A DNA stretch of 64,000 bases from Nonomuraea longispora (GTDB lineage: Bacteria; Actinomycetota; Actinomycetes; Streptosporangiales; Streptosporangiaceae). The DNA lies in the NCBI RefSeq assembly GCF_004348345.1, contig NZ_SMJZ01000011.1, positions 1-64,000 on the forward strand, written 5' to 3'. A program made the position numbers and the translations under genes. Shown piece after piece: positions 51,831 through 60,064 of the stretch (within the stretch, counting starts at the first letter, position 1; every line of letters starts with the position of its first letter). The notes under the pieces were generated by a model, which worked only from the letters and a program-made list of their open reading frames with translations, had not been told where the DNA came from and searched no databases.

Positions 51831-52432
51831 TCAGAGTGCTGCTGGCCGAGGACATGCACATGATCCGAGCCGCCCTCACCGCCCTGCTCCGCCTCGAGTC
51901 CGACATCGACGTGGTCGCGGAGGTCACCCGCGGCGACGAGATCGTGCGCAGGGCCATGGAGATCCGCCCCGACGTCGCCGTCGTGGACATCGACCTGCCG
52001 GTCGTCGACGGCATCACCGCCGCCGCCGAGCTGCGCGAACGCCTGCCGTCATGCCGGATCCTCGTGCTCACCGCGATGGGCCAGCCCGGTCATGTGCGCA
52101 GGGCGCTGTCCGCCGGCATCGAGGCGTTCCTGGTCAAGGACGCGCCCGGCGACCGGCTCTCCGACGCCATCAGGCGTACGGCCTCCGGCCTGCGCGTGCT
52201 GGACCCCGAGCTCGTCGCCTCGGCCATGGAGCACGGGGAGAGCCCGCTGACGCCCCGGGAGTCGACCGTGCTCAGGGAGGCGGCCGGGGGCGCGTCGGCC
52301 GAGGACATCGCCGCGCGCCTGCACCTGTCGCCCGGCACCGTACGCAACTATCTGACCGGAGCCATCACCAAGACGGGCGCCCGCAACAAGATCGACGCCA
52401 TCCGCATCGCCGAGGACGCCGGCTGGTTGTGA
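51827..52432 (+). CDS. NarL/DesR-family response regulator
   Basis: 201 residues. Receiver domain with the acidic pair in VLLAEDMHMIRAALTALL, phospho-acceptor Asp in VAVVDIDLPVVDGITAA, and Lys in FLVKDAPGD. LuxR-type HTH: LTPRESTVLREAAGGASAED then IAARLHLSPGTVRNYLTGAI. Partner of the kinase just upstream; the five-gene run from hydrolase to regulator looks like one transcription unit in which the regulator likely controls the ABC exporter. Confidence 0.95.
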   Translation: MIRVLLAEDMHMIRAALTALLRLESDIDVVAEVTRGDEIVRRAMEIRPDVAVVDIDLPVVDGITAAAELRERLPSCRILVLTAMGQPGHVRRALSAGIEAFLVKDAPGDRLSDAIRRTASGLRVLDPELVASAMEHGESPLTPRESTVLREAAGGASAEDIAARLHLSPGTVRNYLTGAITKTGARNKIDAIRIAEDAGWL

Positions 52433-52451
52433 GCCGGGTGCCTCACGCGGG

Positions 52452-53105
52452 TCAGATGTCGGTGACGCGCAGGCCGGCGTGCGCCTTGTAGCGGCGGTTG
52501 ATGGAGATAATGTTGGCGGTCAGCGCCTCCACCTGGCAGGCGTTGCGCAGCCGTCCGCCGTAGACGCCCCGCACTCCCGGGATGGCCTCGGCGAGGGCCT
52601 GCACCGTGCTCGTGGCCTCGCGGTCGTCGCCCAGCACCAGCACGTCGAGGTCCACCTTCTCCACCGACGGGTCCATCAGCACCACGGCCGACACGTGGTG
52701 GAAGGCGGCCACCACGCGGCTCTCGGTCAGCACCGCGGCGGCCTGCTGCGCCGCGCTGCCCTCCTCGACGGGGAGCGCGTACGCGCCCTGCTTGTCGAAC
52801 CCGAGCGGGTTGACACAGTCGACCACGATCTTGCCTGCCAGCTCGGCGCGCAGGGACTCCAGCAGCGCCTTGTGCCCGTCGTACGGCACCGCGACGATCA
52901 CAAGGCCGGCCTGGGAGGCGACGGCGGCGTTCTCGTCGCCCGTCGCACCCGCACCGACGGACTCGGCCGCCTCCTGGGCGCGCCGGGCGCTGCGCGATCC
53001 GATCAGCACCGGATGCCCCGCGAGCGCGAACCGCCGCGCCAGCCCTTTGCCCTGGTCGCCGGTGCCGCCGAGGATGCCGATGGAAAGGCCGTTAACGTCA
53101 GTCAT
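52452..53105 (-). CDS. F420-dependent NADP reductase (Fno/NpdG-type)
   Basis: 217 residues. N-terminal Rossmann loop SIGILGGTGDQGKGLARRFA with the GTGDQG variant typical of F420H2:NADP+ oxidoreductases, then VLIGSRSARRAQEAAE (NADP-recognising Ser-Arg). VVDCVNPLGFDK and VAAFHHVSAVVLMDP follow; the FHHVSA block positions F420. Moves hydride between NADPH and F420. ATG 53105. Convergent with the response regulator gene. Confidence 0.9.
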   Translation of the reverse strand: MTDVNGLSIGILGGTGDQGKGLARRFALAGHPVLIGSRSARRAQEAAESVGAGATGDENAAVASQAGLVIVAVPYDGHKALLESLRAELAGKIVVDCVNPLGFDKQGAYALPVEEGSAAQQAAAVLTESRVVAAFHHVSAVVLMDPSVEKVDLDVLVLGDDREATSTVQALAEAIPGVRGVYGGRLRNACQVEALTANIISINRRYKAHAGLRVTDI

Positions 53106-53199
53106 AACCAGATCATGCCAGCTCCGCCCCTCCGGACCGGCAGCCGGGCTCACCGAGGGCGAGCCCGGCCCACCGGCGAAAGGCGGATCCGGCGGCGGG

Positions 53200-54348
53200 T
53201 CAGCAGTTGCCGGACGCGGGCAGCCCGTACAACCGAAGCGCCAGCCACCCGATGGCCAGCGGCCCGCCCTCGACGGCTCCGGTGACGTGGTCGGGCGCGG
53301 GCAGCCCGGCCCAGCGCACGTTCACCCCGGCCCGGCAGTACTCCGAGCGCAGCGCCGACCCCACCGAGAGCGGAATGATCTGGTCCCCAGTGGCGTGGTA
53401 GAGGAACACCGGCACCTCCGGGGCCACGGACCCGAGCCGGTTCTCCGCCAGGCGCGCCCGCCACTTGGGCTGGCCGAGCAGGTCGACCGGGCTCAGGTCG
53501 GAGAAGCGGAGCCCGGCGAGCTTGTCCAGGTCGCCCACGCAGGCGTCGGCGGCGTCGGCGAGCAGCGCGCGGCCGCGATCGTTGAGGTCGGCGTCGAGCT
53601 CGAGCTCCGGGTAGGCGGCGTCGAGCCCCACGCCGGCGGCCGCGGCCAGCCCGAAGTCGTCGCCGCCGTCGAGGTGGGCGGCGACGGCGTGCAGGTCGGC
53701 GGGCACGCCGCCGGCCGCGACGGCTCGCAGCCGCAGTTCGGGCGCGTACGCGGGCTGCAGCTGGGCGGCCCATCCGGCGGAGGCGCCGCCCTGGGAGTAG
53801 CCCATGACGGCGACGGGCGCCCGGCCGGACAGCCCCGCGCCCGGCACGCGGGTCGCGGCCCTGACCGAGTCGAGCACGGCGCGCCCCTGGGAGATCCCCG
53901 CCATGTACGTGTGCGGCCCTGGCGTGCCGAGCCCCTCGTAGTCGGTGATCGCCACCGCGAACCCCTTGAGCAGCAACAGGCTCACCAGCGCGAGCTCGGC
54001 CTCGCGGCCCTGGGCCATGCTGACGGAGGGGGCGCACTGGTCGCCCAGCCCGTGGGTGCCGACGGCGTACCCGACGATCGGGCGGGTGCCGAGCGGGTAG
54101 CGGCTCTTGGGCACGAGCAGCGTGCCGGAGACGGTGTTGGGCGAGCCGGTGGCGGAGGTCGAGTGGTAGAGGACGTGCCAGGCGTTGACCGGCACCTCGA
54201 GCAGCTTGCCCGGCAGCAGGTAGACGGTGGTGGGCCGGGCCGAGACGACGTCGCCGGGGGTCGCCGCGCGGGCGGGGGCGGTGACGAGGGACAGGACCAG
54301 CAACAGGGTCGATAACAGGGACATGCTGACGCGCACACGTGAGGTCAT
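53200..54348 (-). CDS. Secreted lipase (LIP, secretory lipase family)
   Basis: 382 residues. Signal peptide MSLLSTLLLVLSLVTAPARA inside an N-terminal RVRVS-preceded segment. Catalytic features: APVAVMGYSQGGASAGWAAQ (nucleophile Ser), HATGDQIIPLSVG (Asp) and APDHVTGAVEGG (His). Cys in GDQCAPSVS and DACVGDLDKL may form disulfides. Hydrolyses extracellular esters or triglycerides. ATG 54348. The 172-bp upstream gap to the divergent gene presumably contains both promoters. Confidence 0.92.
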   Translation of the reverse strand: MTSRVRVSMSLLSTLLLVLSLVTAPARAATPGDVVSARPTTVYLLPGKLLEVPVNAWHVLYHSTSATGSPNTVSGTLLVPKSRYPLGTRPIVGYAVGTHGLGDQCAPSVSMAQGREAELALVSLLLLKGFAVAITDYEGLGTPGPHTYMAGISQGRAVLDSVRAATRVPGAGLSGRAPVAVMGYSQGGASAGWAAQLQPAYAPELRLRAVAAGGVPADLHAVAAHLDGGDDFGLAAAAGVGLDAAYPELELDADLNDRGRALLADAADACVGDLDKLAGLRFSDLSPVDLLGQPKWRARLAENRLGSVAPEVPVFLYHATGDQIIPLSVGSALRSEYCRAGVNVRWAGLPAPDHVTGAVEGGPLAIGWLALRLYGLPASGNC

Positions 54349-54520
54349 GTGCCGCCCCTCTCTTGAGGATCACGCACTCGGGGGGCGGCGCCGCGAGCCG
54401 ATCGTTACTCGCTGGTAACCCCTTGTCAAGGCCCGTTCTGGCGGGTGGCGGCCACCTGGTGTCCGTACACCACTCCCGAATCAGCCTCCCCGCGAGGACG
54501 ACGTCGGGCACCATGGAGGG

Positions 54521-55099
54521 ATGGACTCAGGATCGGTGGCACTCCTGCGCGAGCTCCTGGCCGACACCGGCTGGATCGACCGCGCGCGCGAGCTGGGTCT
54601 CGCCCTGCGCGCCACCCGCTCGCCCGGCGGCCTGCTGCTGGTCGGCCCGCCCGACGACGAACCCTGGCACCTGACCGCGCATCTCAGCGACGAGGCACGC
54701 TACTCCGGGCTCACGCAGCTCACGCCCACCCTGGTGCGCTGGGCCCCGCCGAGCGACGCTCCCGCCCACCTGCGCGTCGGCTTCGACCGCCTGGAGCGGG
54801 CGGCGCGGGGCGAGACGTTGTTCGTGCTGGCCGAGCAGCAGGCCCCTGTCCCGCTGCTCGAACGCGTCGACGACGCCCGGCGCACGGGCGCGACGATCCT
54901 GGCGATCGAGGGCGGCGACGCCGAGCTGACGGGCCTCGCCCATGACGCGATCGCGGTGCCCCGCAGCGGGCCGGTGACGTTCGACGGCGCGCAGCACCTG
55001 GTGAGCGCGGCGGCCGGCGAGGTGGAGCGGCGCCTGGGGCTGCGCGAGCGCCTGGCCAGGCTGCTGGACAAGGTCAGCGGCCCGCAGGTGACCGACTGA
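54521..55099 (+). CDS. Conserved hypothetical protein, SIS-like
   Basis: 192 residues, cytoplasmic. No certain family. LLVGPPDDEPWHLTAHLSDE and GETLFVLAEQQAPVPLLERV precede DDARRTGATILAIEGGDAEL, whose strand-turn pattern resembles the second half of SIS sugar-isomerase domains (AR.xGAxxIAIxxG), but the catalytic Ser/Glu set is not seen. Leads the cyclase gene by 10 bp on the same strand. The start is uncertain: the G-rich stretch sits directly against ATG 54521. Confidence 0.6.
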   Translation: MDSGSVALLRELLADTGWIDRARELGLALRATRSPGGLLLVGPPDDEPWHLTAHLSDEARYSGLTQLTPTLVRWAPPSDAPAHLRVGFDRLERAARGETLFVLAEQQAPVPLLERVDDARRTGATILAIEGGDAELTGLAHDAIAVPRSGPVTFDGAQHLVSAAAGEVERRLGLRERLARLLDKVSGPQVTD

Positions 55100-55109
55100 G
55101 GAGGCGCCG

Positions 55110-55754
55110 GTGATCGTCGAACTCAGCCACCGTGTCGTCGAGGGAATGACGACCTTCCCCGGCATCCCGGGTCCGAAGCTCGGGGTGCACCTGAGCCGGG
55201 AGGACTCACGCGGGATGTACGCGCCGGGCACGGAGTTCCACATCGGCATGATCACGATGGCCGCCAACACCGGCACCTACGTCGACACCCCGTTCCACCG
55301 GTACGCCGGCGGCGGCGACCTGTCGCAGGTGCCGCTGTCGAAGCTGGCCGACCTTCCCGGCCTGGTGGTGCGGTCCGCGGGGCAGCGCGTGGTGAGCCTC
55401 GACCGGGCGCTGGACGTACGCGGCCGGGCCGTGCTGATCCACACGGGATGGGACCGCCACTTCGGCACCGACGCCTACGCCCACGGACACCCTCACCTCG
55501 CGCCCGAGTCGGCCGCCTGGCTGGCCGGGCAGGGCCCGGCACTGGTCGGCATCGACTCGCTCAACATCGACGACACCCCGCCGCACGGCGAACGCCCCGC
55601 CCACTCGATCCTGCTGCGGGCGGGCATCCCCATCGTGGAGCACCTGACGGGGCTGGACGCGCTGCCCGACGACGGTTTCCGCTTCCACGCGGCGCCGCCG
55701 ATGGTCGCCGGCCTCGGCACGTTTCCGGTCCGGGCCTACGCCGTCGTGCCTTAG
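55110..55754 (+). CDS. Cyclase-family (kynurenine formamidase-like) protein
   Basis: 214 residues. The fold follows the cyclase family (ELSHRVVEGMTTFPGIPGPK; HSILLRAGIPIVEHLTGLDA). The signature HxGTHxDxPxH reads ANTGTYVDTPFH, so the first two His are Asn and Tyr; the Asp and last His remain. A subfamily with ANTGTYxDxPFH is known to me, so it need not be dead, but metal binding and activity should differ. GTG 55110 has GAGGAGG. Downstream of the SIS-like gene in a two-gene unit. Confidence 0.82.
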   Translation: MIVELSHRVVEGMTTFPGIPGPKLGVHLSREDSRGMYAPGTEFHIGMITMAANTGTYVDTPFHRYAGGGDLSQVPLSKLADLPGLVVRSAGQRVVSLDRALDVRGRAVLIHTGWDRHFGTDAYAHGHPHLAPESAAWLAGQGPALVGIDSLNIDDTPPHGERPAHSILLRAGIPIVEHLTGLDALPDDGFRFHAAPPMVAGLGTFPVRAYAVVP

Positions 55755-55927
55755 TCGTCGTCCTCGTCGGCCTCATCCCATGCCTTGTTGCGGTCGGCGG
55801 CGCGCTGCAGCGCTCCGGCGGCTTCCTGCTCGGACGCGTAGGGCCCCATCCGGTCCTTGTTGGGGCACCCCTTGTCGGGCTCGACCCTCATGTGCTTGAG
55901 GCAGAACCACCACTGGCCTTCGCTCAC
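55751..55927 (-). CDS. Small conserved hypothetical protein
   Basis: About 58 residues: [40 protein letters not shown]. WWFCLKHxxVE...C...DRxGPYxTxxEAAxAL is recognisable as a small actinobacterial protein of unknown function, usually beside map. Two Cys may be structural. GTG 55927 preferred; ATG 55954 would add nine residues. Divergent from map and overlapping the cyclase stop by 4 bp (TTAG/CTAA convergence). Confidence 0.7.
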   Translation of the reverse strand: MSEGQWWFCLKHMRVEPDKGCPNKDRMGPYASEQEAAGALQRAADRNKAWDEADEDDD

Positions 55928-55959
55928 GGGGTCAATTCTGCCCCGTAGACTCATGTTTC

Positions 55960-56808
55960 ATGACGACACTGCTCCAGCCAGGGCGAGTTTCGCCCATGCG
56001 AAAGGTCCCCGCCCACATCGAGCGGCCGGAGTACGTCGGCAAGAAGCGCCCCACCACCGGCGAGTCCGACGTGAAGACCCCCGAGATGATCGAGCGTATG
56101 CGGGTGGCGGGCAGGATCGCCGCCCAGGCACTCGAGGAGGTCGGGAGAAACGTCCGGCCGGGCGTCACGACCGACGAGCTCGACAGGATCGGCCACGACT
56201 TCCTCATCGACCACGGCGCCTACCCGAGCACGCTCGGCTACAAGGGCTATCCCAAGTCGCTGTGCACGTCGATCAACGAGGTGATCTGCCACGGCATCCC
56301 CGACGACACCGTTCTGCGCGACGGCGACATCGTCAACGTCGACATCACCGCCTACATCGGCGGCGTCCACGGCGACACCGACGCCACCTACCTCGTGGGC
56401 GAGGTCGACGAGGAGTCGCGGCTGCTGGTGGAGCGCACACGCGAGGCGATGATGCGCGCGATCAAGGCGGTCGCCCCGGGCCGGCAGCTCAACGTCGTGG
56501 GCCGCGTCATCGAGGCGTACGCCAAGCGGTTCGGCTATGGGGTCGTGCGAGACTTCACCGGCCACGGCATCGGCACGAGCTTCCACTCCGGCCTCATGGT
56601 GCCCCACTACGACGACCCGTCGCTGCGGGTGGAGCTGGTGCCGGGGATGACGTTCACGATCGAGCCGATGCTGACGCTGGGGACCATCGACTACGACATC
56701 TGGCCCGACAAGTGGACCGCGGTCACGAAAGACCGCAAGCGCACGGCCCAGTTCGAGCACACCATCGTGGTCACCGACACCGGCAGCGAGATCCTCACCC
56801 TGCCCTGA
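55960..56808 (+). CDS. map: Type I methionyl aminopeptidase
   Basis: 282 residues. Metal ligands are visible: Asp in [20 protein letters not shown] (two Asp), His in [13 protein letters not shown], Glu in [12 protein letters not shown] and Glu in [11 protein letters not shown]. Removes the initiator Met from nascent proteins. The N-terminal extension ([15 protein letters not shown]) is the SH3-binding-like linker of the mycobacterial MapB subtype. ATG 55960; no upstream Shine-Dalgarno noted, so possibly leaderless. Confidence 0.96.
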   Translation: MTTLLQPGRVSPMRKVPAHIERPEYVGKKRPTTGESDVKTPEMIERMRVAGRIAAQALEEVGRNVRPGVTTDELDRIGHDFLIDHGAYPSTLGYKGYPKSLCTSINEVICHGIPDDTVLRDGDIVNVDITAYIGGVHGDTDATYLVGEVDEESRLLVERTREAMMRAIKAVAPGRQLNVVGRVIEAYAKRFGYGVVRDFTGHGIGTSFHSGLMVPHYDDPSLRVELVPGMTFTIEPMLTLGTIDYDIWPDKWTAVTKDRKRTAQFEHTIVVTDTGSEILTLP

Positions 56809-56827
56809 CCGCGCGCCGGCGCCCGCG

Positions 56828-57217
56828 TCACCGCCGCATGGGCGCCACCCCGGTCACCGTGGTGCCCTCTCCCGGCACGGTGTTGACCGACAGGCTGCCG
56901 CCGATCTCCGCGAAGGCCGCCCGCATCCTCGCGATCCCGCGCCCCGTCACCGGCGCGGGAAAGCCTTTGCCGTCGTCGCTGACGGTCAGGCGCAGCCCGC
57001 TCCTGCCCGCGGTCACGGCGATGGAGACGGTCTTGGCCCTGCTGTGCCGCTCGACGTTCGACAGAGCTTCGCCCATCGTGGTCATGACGCCGCGCGTCAC
57101 GCGCGACGGCACGTCCGTCGCGGGCAGCGCCCAGGTCTCGACCACGATCCCTGTGCGCTCCGACCACTCGGTGAGGCAGGTCTCCAGCGCCTCGGCCAGG
57201 CTCTGCCCCCCGCGCAT
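56828..57217 (-). CDS. Isolated histidine-kinase ATPase (HATPase_c) domain protein
   Basis: About 129 residues. N box GVMTTMGEALSNVERHSRAK, G1 box LTVSDDGKGFPAPVTGRGIA, G2-like GGSLSVNTVPGEGTTVTG. There is no phospho-accepting His helix and no membrane segment, and no response regulator gene is adjacent. It could be an anti-sigma-like or accessory kinase domain, or a decayed kinase. Start ATG 57217 has GGAAG; a GTG at 57277 would add 20 residues. Confidence 0.78.
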   Translation of the reverse strand: MRGGQSLAEALETCLTEWSERTGIVVETWALPATDVPSRVTRGVMTTMGEALSNVERHSRAKTVSIAVTAGRSGLRLTVSDDGKGFPAPVTGRGIARMRAAFAEIGGSLSVNTVPGEGTTVTGVAPMRR

Positions 57218-57424
57218 CCGCGTTTCTTCCGCCAATGGTCTCGCCTCTCTCGGCACCGGGCCCACGCCGGTCCCCACTCCGGCGCTCCCGAACCCGCGCA
57301 GTGCGCAATCCCCCTCAAGGCTGCGCCCGCCGGCGAACAGGGTTATGCCCGTCTCCCCTGAAGGTCAGGCTACCCGCCGGTCGGTAGGCGTGTACTGAGA
57401 AGATAGAAGGCCGTGGCCGAACGG

Positions 57425-59401
57425 CTACTCGCCCTTGTCAGCGCGGTTGAGACGGGCGAGATAGGCGTTGTAGGAGTCGAGTTCCGGGTCTCCGGCGCTG
57501 GAGCGGTCGGCCTTGCGGTCGGTGCGCCGCGCCTGCCTGTCGTCGTCCTTGTACCACTGTGCCGCGATGGCCAGCAGCACGATCAGCGTCGGGATCTCGC
57601 CGAACCCCCAGGCGATGGCCCCGCCGTCGCGCTGCGTCTGCAGCAGCGTGTCGCCCCAGGTGCGGCCGAGCTGCTCGTACCATCCGGAGGCGATCACCGT
57701 GCCCATCATCATCAGGGCGATGCCGAAGAACGCGTGGAACGGCATGGTGACGAAGAGCATCAGCAGCCGCCAGACGTACGGCAGCCGGTGCGGCCCCGGG
57801 TCGACGCCGACGATCACCCAGAAGAACAGGCACCCGCTGATGAGGAAGTGCATGGTCATCCAGATGTGGCCGAGGTGCTCCTGCATGGCCGACTCGAACA
57901 GCGGCGTGAAGTAGAGCGCGTACGTCGACGTCACGAAGATGGACGTCGCCACCAAGGGGTGGGTGACAACCTTGGTGAACCGGCTGTGCAGGATCGTGGT
58001 GATCCACTCCCGCGGCCCGCGGTCACCCCTCCTCGACGCGGGCCTGAGCGCACGCAGGGCCAGCGTGACGGGCCCGCCGAGCACCAGGAAAATGGGCACG
58101 ACCATGGAGAGCGTCATGTGCTCGATCATGTGCACGTTGAACATGACCTTGGCGTAGCGGGCCAGCCCGCTCTGCGTGGCGAACACCAGCAGCGCCACGC
58201 CGGCGAACCACGACGCCGTGCGGCCCCACGACCACGCGACGCCCCGCCGCGCCAACCGGTATACGCCCGCGCCGTAGAGCCCGGCCAGGACCGCTGCGAC
58301 CACGGCGAAGAACAGGTCGAACCACCACAGCGTGAACACGTTCGCCGGCGACAGCTCCGGCGGCACGGGGAAGCCCAGCAGCTCGAACGCCCGGTCGGCG
58401 GGCAGGACGACGTCGGGGGGCCGCGTGCGCGACAGCGCCACGGCCAGCCCGACGGTGGCGAGCATGAGCAGCGTCTCGCCGCCCGCCAGCCGGGTGAACG
58501 CCCTGGGCCGGCCGGCCGCGAGGCCGGCCAGCGTGCGCTGGCGGTGCCAGTAGCCCACGTAGCCGAGCAGCACGAACGCCACGATCTTGGCCACGGCCAG
58601 CAGGCCGTAGTCGGACGTCCACAGGTCGGAGACCGCGCCCAGCCGGGCCACCAGGCTGAACAGCCCGGACAGCCCCACACCGACGTAGCACCACACGGCC
58701 ATCCGGGAGAACCTGGTGGCGGCCACCTCCAGCTGCGGCTGGGCGCGCAGCGCGTGGACGGCCAGCACGACGAGCCCGCCGACCCACAGGGCGAGGGCGA
58801 GCAGGTGCAGCGCGACCGACGAGGTGGCCAGGTCGTGGTTGGGCGAGGAGGCGCTGTGCCCGGTCAACGGCGCGGGCAACATCGTCACCAGCGCGAACAC
58901 CAGCAGCCCCGCCGCGGCTCCGGCGGTGATGGCGCCGCGCGAGAACAACGCGATCGCCACCCCGAACAGCACCACGAGCGTCAGCGCCACCCCCTGCGTG
59001 GTCTGGGTGGCGTAGCTGGTCAGGATGGTGCGCTCGAGGATCTGGGGCACCGTCCTGCCGATGGACTCCGCGGCCCCGAAGAGGATGGCGAGGAACGCCG
59101 ACCCCGACCACGCCAGCGCCGCCCACGAGCCGGCCTTGACGTAGTCGACGGCGGTCCTGCCGAGCACGCCCTTGTCGTTGGGCAGCAGTGCGGCGGCCAT
59201 GAGCAGCAGGCCGACGGTGGCGACCCCGGCCGTGTCCATGAGCAGCTTGGACAGCGGCAGCCCCCACCTGACGACGGCGCCGGCGTCGGGCAGGCCGGGA
59301 ATGATCTTGGGGAAGGCGCTGCCTCCGGCGATCATGCCGATCACCAGGGCGGCGATCGCGGCCCCCGCGCCGGCGAGCGTGAGACGCGCCGCCCGGCTCA
59401 C
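57425..59401 (-). CDS. CopD-CtaG fusion membrane protein
   Basis: 658 residues with about 15 membrane segments. The N-terminal half is CopD-like (copper import), including GHSASSPNHDLATSSVALHL and YVGVGLSGLFSLVARLGAV. The C-terminal half is CtaG/caa3_CtaG-like, the copper-delivery family for cytochrome oxidase, with MFNVHMIEHMTLSMVVPIFL and WMTMHFLISGCLFFWVIVG. Conserved His and Met in HMIEHM and MTMHF are plausible copper ligands. GTG 59401 overlaps the CopC stop by 4 bp. Confidence 0.93.
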   Translation of the reverse strand: MSRAARLTLAGAGAAIAALVIGMIAGGSAFPKIIPGLPDAGAVVRWGLPLSKLLMDTAGVATVGLLLMAAALLPNDKGVLGRTAVDYVKAGSWAALAWSGSAFLAILFGAAESIGRTVPQILERTILTSYATQTTQGVALTLVVLFGVAIALFSRGAITAGAAAGLLVFALVTMLPAPLTGHSASSPNHDLATSSVALHLLALALWVGGLVVLAVHALRAQPQLEVAATRFSRMAVWCYVGVGLSGLFSLVARLGAVSDLWTSDYGLLAVAKIVAFVLLGYVGYWHRQRTLAGLAAGRPRAFTRLAGGETLLMLATVGLAVALSRTRPPDVVLPADRAFELLGFPVPPELSPANVFTLWWFDLFFAVVAAVLAGLYGAGVYRLARRGVAWSWGRTASWFAGVALLVFATQSGLARYAKVMFNVHMIEHMTLSMVVPIFLVLGGPVTLALRALRPASRRGDRGPREWITTILHSRFTKVVTHPLVATSIFVTSTYALYFTPLFESAMQEHLGHIWMTMHFLISGCLFFWVIVGVDPGPHRLPYVWRLLMLFVTMPFHAFFGIALMMMGTVIASGWYEQLGRTWGDTLLQTQRDGGAIAWGFGEIPTLIVLLAIAAQWYKDDDRQARRTDRKADRSSAGDPELDSYNAYLARLNRADKGE

Positions 59402-60006
59402 GGCTTCTTCTTCCGCGCGCTGAGCAGGAACCCGATGCCGATGCCGACGAGCGCGCCGATCACGATGATCAACCAGACGGGGAACGTGACCTGCTGCTGC
59501 GCCGAGGCCTGGTCGGCGTCCGCGGAGGTGCCCTCGGACGGGGGCGCGGAGGCGGCGGGCTCCGACGGTCCGGGGCTCGCGGGAACCGACGCGGGCGCCT
59601 CGCTCGTCGCCGTCTCCTCCTCAGGGCCGGGGGACGGCGTCCGCGCCCCCTCGACCCGGAACGGGATCTCCCCCTCGATCGGGTGGCCGTCGGAGGACAC
59701 GACCCGGTAGGCGATCGTGTATTTCCCGTCGGGCAGCGGCCCCTTGACCGCCTGGCGCACGACCGCGCCGTCCAGCTCGGGCTTGCCCTGCTGGTGCTGG
59801 TCATCGCCGGGCCCGCGTACGATCACGAACGGCATGCGCACCTTGGCGGTGAACTCGAGCTCGACCTCGTCGAGGGCCTCGACCTCGGCGCCCTTGGCCG
59901 GCGAGCTGCTCTTGAGCGCGTCGTGGGCCAGGGCGGGAGCGGCGCCGGACACGAGCAGGGCGGCGGCGAGAATCGCGGCGAAGGCCGCGAACGGGAATCT
60001 CTTCAT
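59398..60006 (-). CDS. CopC-domain copper-binding protein, membrane-anchored
   Basis: 202 residues. Signal peptide MKRFPFAAFAAILAAALLVS ending at PALA-HDALKSSSPAKG: the mature N-terminus His is the classic Cu(II) ligand of CopC. The domain continues with DEVELEFTAKV and SDGHPIEGEIPFRVEG (His). A Pro/Ser/Glu-rich linker leads to a C-terminal membrane segment (VWLIIVIGALVGIGIGFLLS). Binds copper outside and passes it to the CopD-CtaG protein downstream. Confidence 0.93.
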   Translation of the reverse strand: MKRFPFAAFAAILAAALLVSGAAPALAHDALKSSSPAKGAEVEALDEVELEFTAKVRMPFVIVRGPGDDQHQQGKPELDGAVVRQAVKGPLPDGKYTIAYRVVSSDGHPIEGEIPFRVEGARTPSPGPEEETATSEAPASVPASPGPSEPAASAPPSEGTSADADQASAQQQVTFPVWLIIVIGALVGIGIGFLLSARKKKP

Positions 60007-60064
60007 GGCACCTTCAAGGCTACCGACGCCCCTGCCCGGTCCGGACTCCGATCTCAGGACCCGC

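Noticed and set aside
57413-59710. 765-residue plus-strand frame antisense to copC/copD
   Set aside because: Shadow of the copper operon; low-complexity His/Arg/Gly/Gln composition and no start signal.
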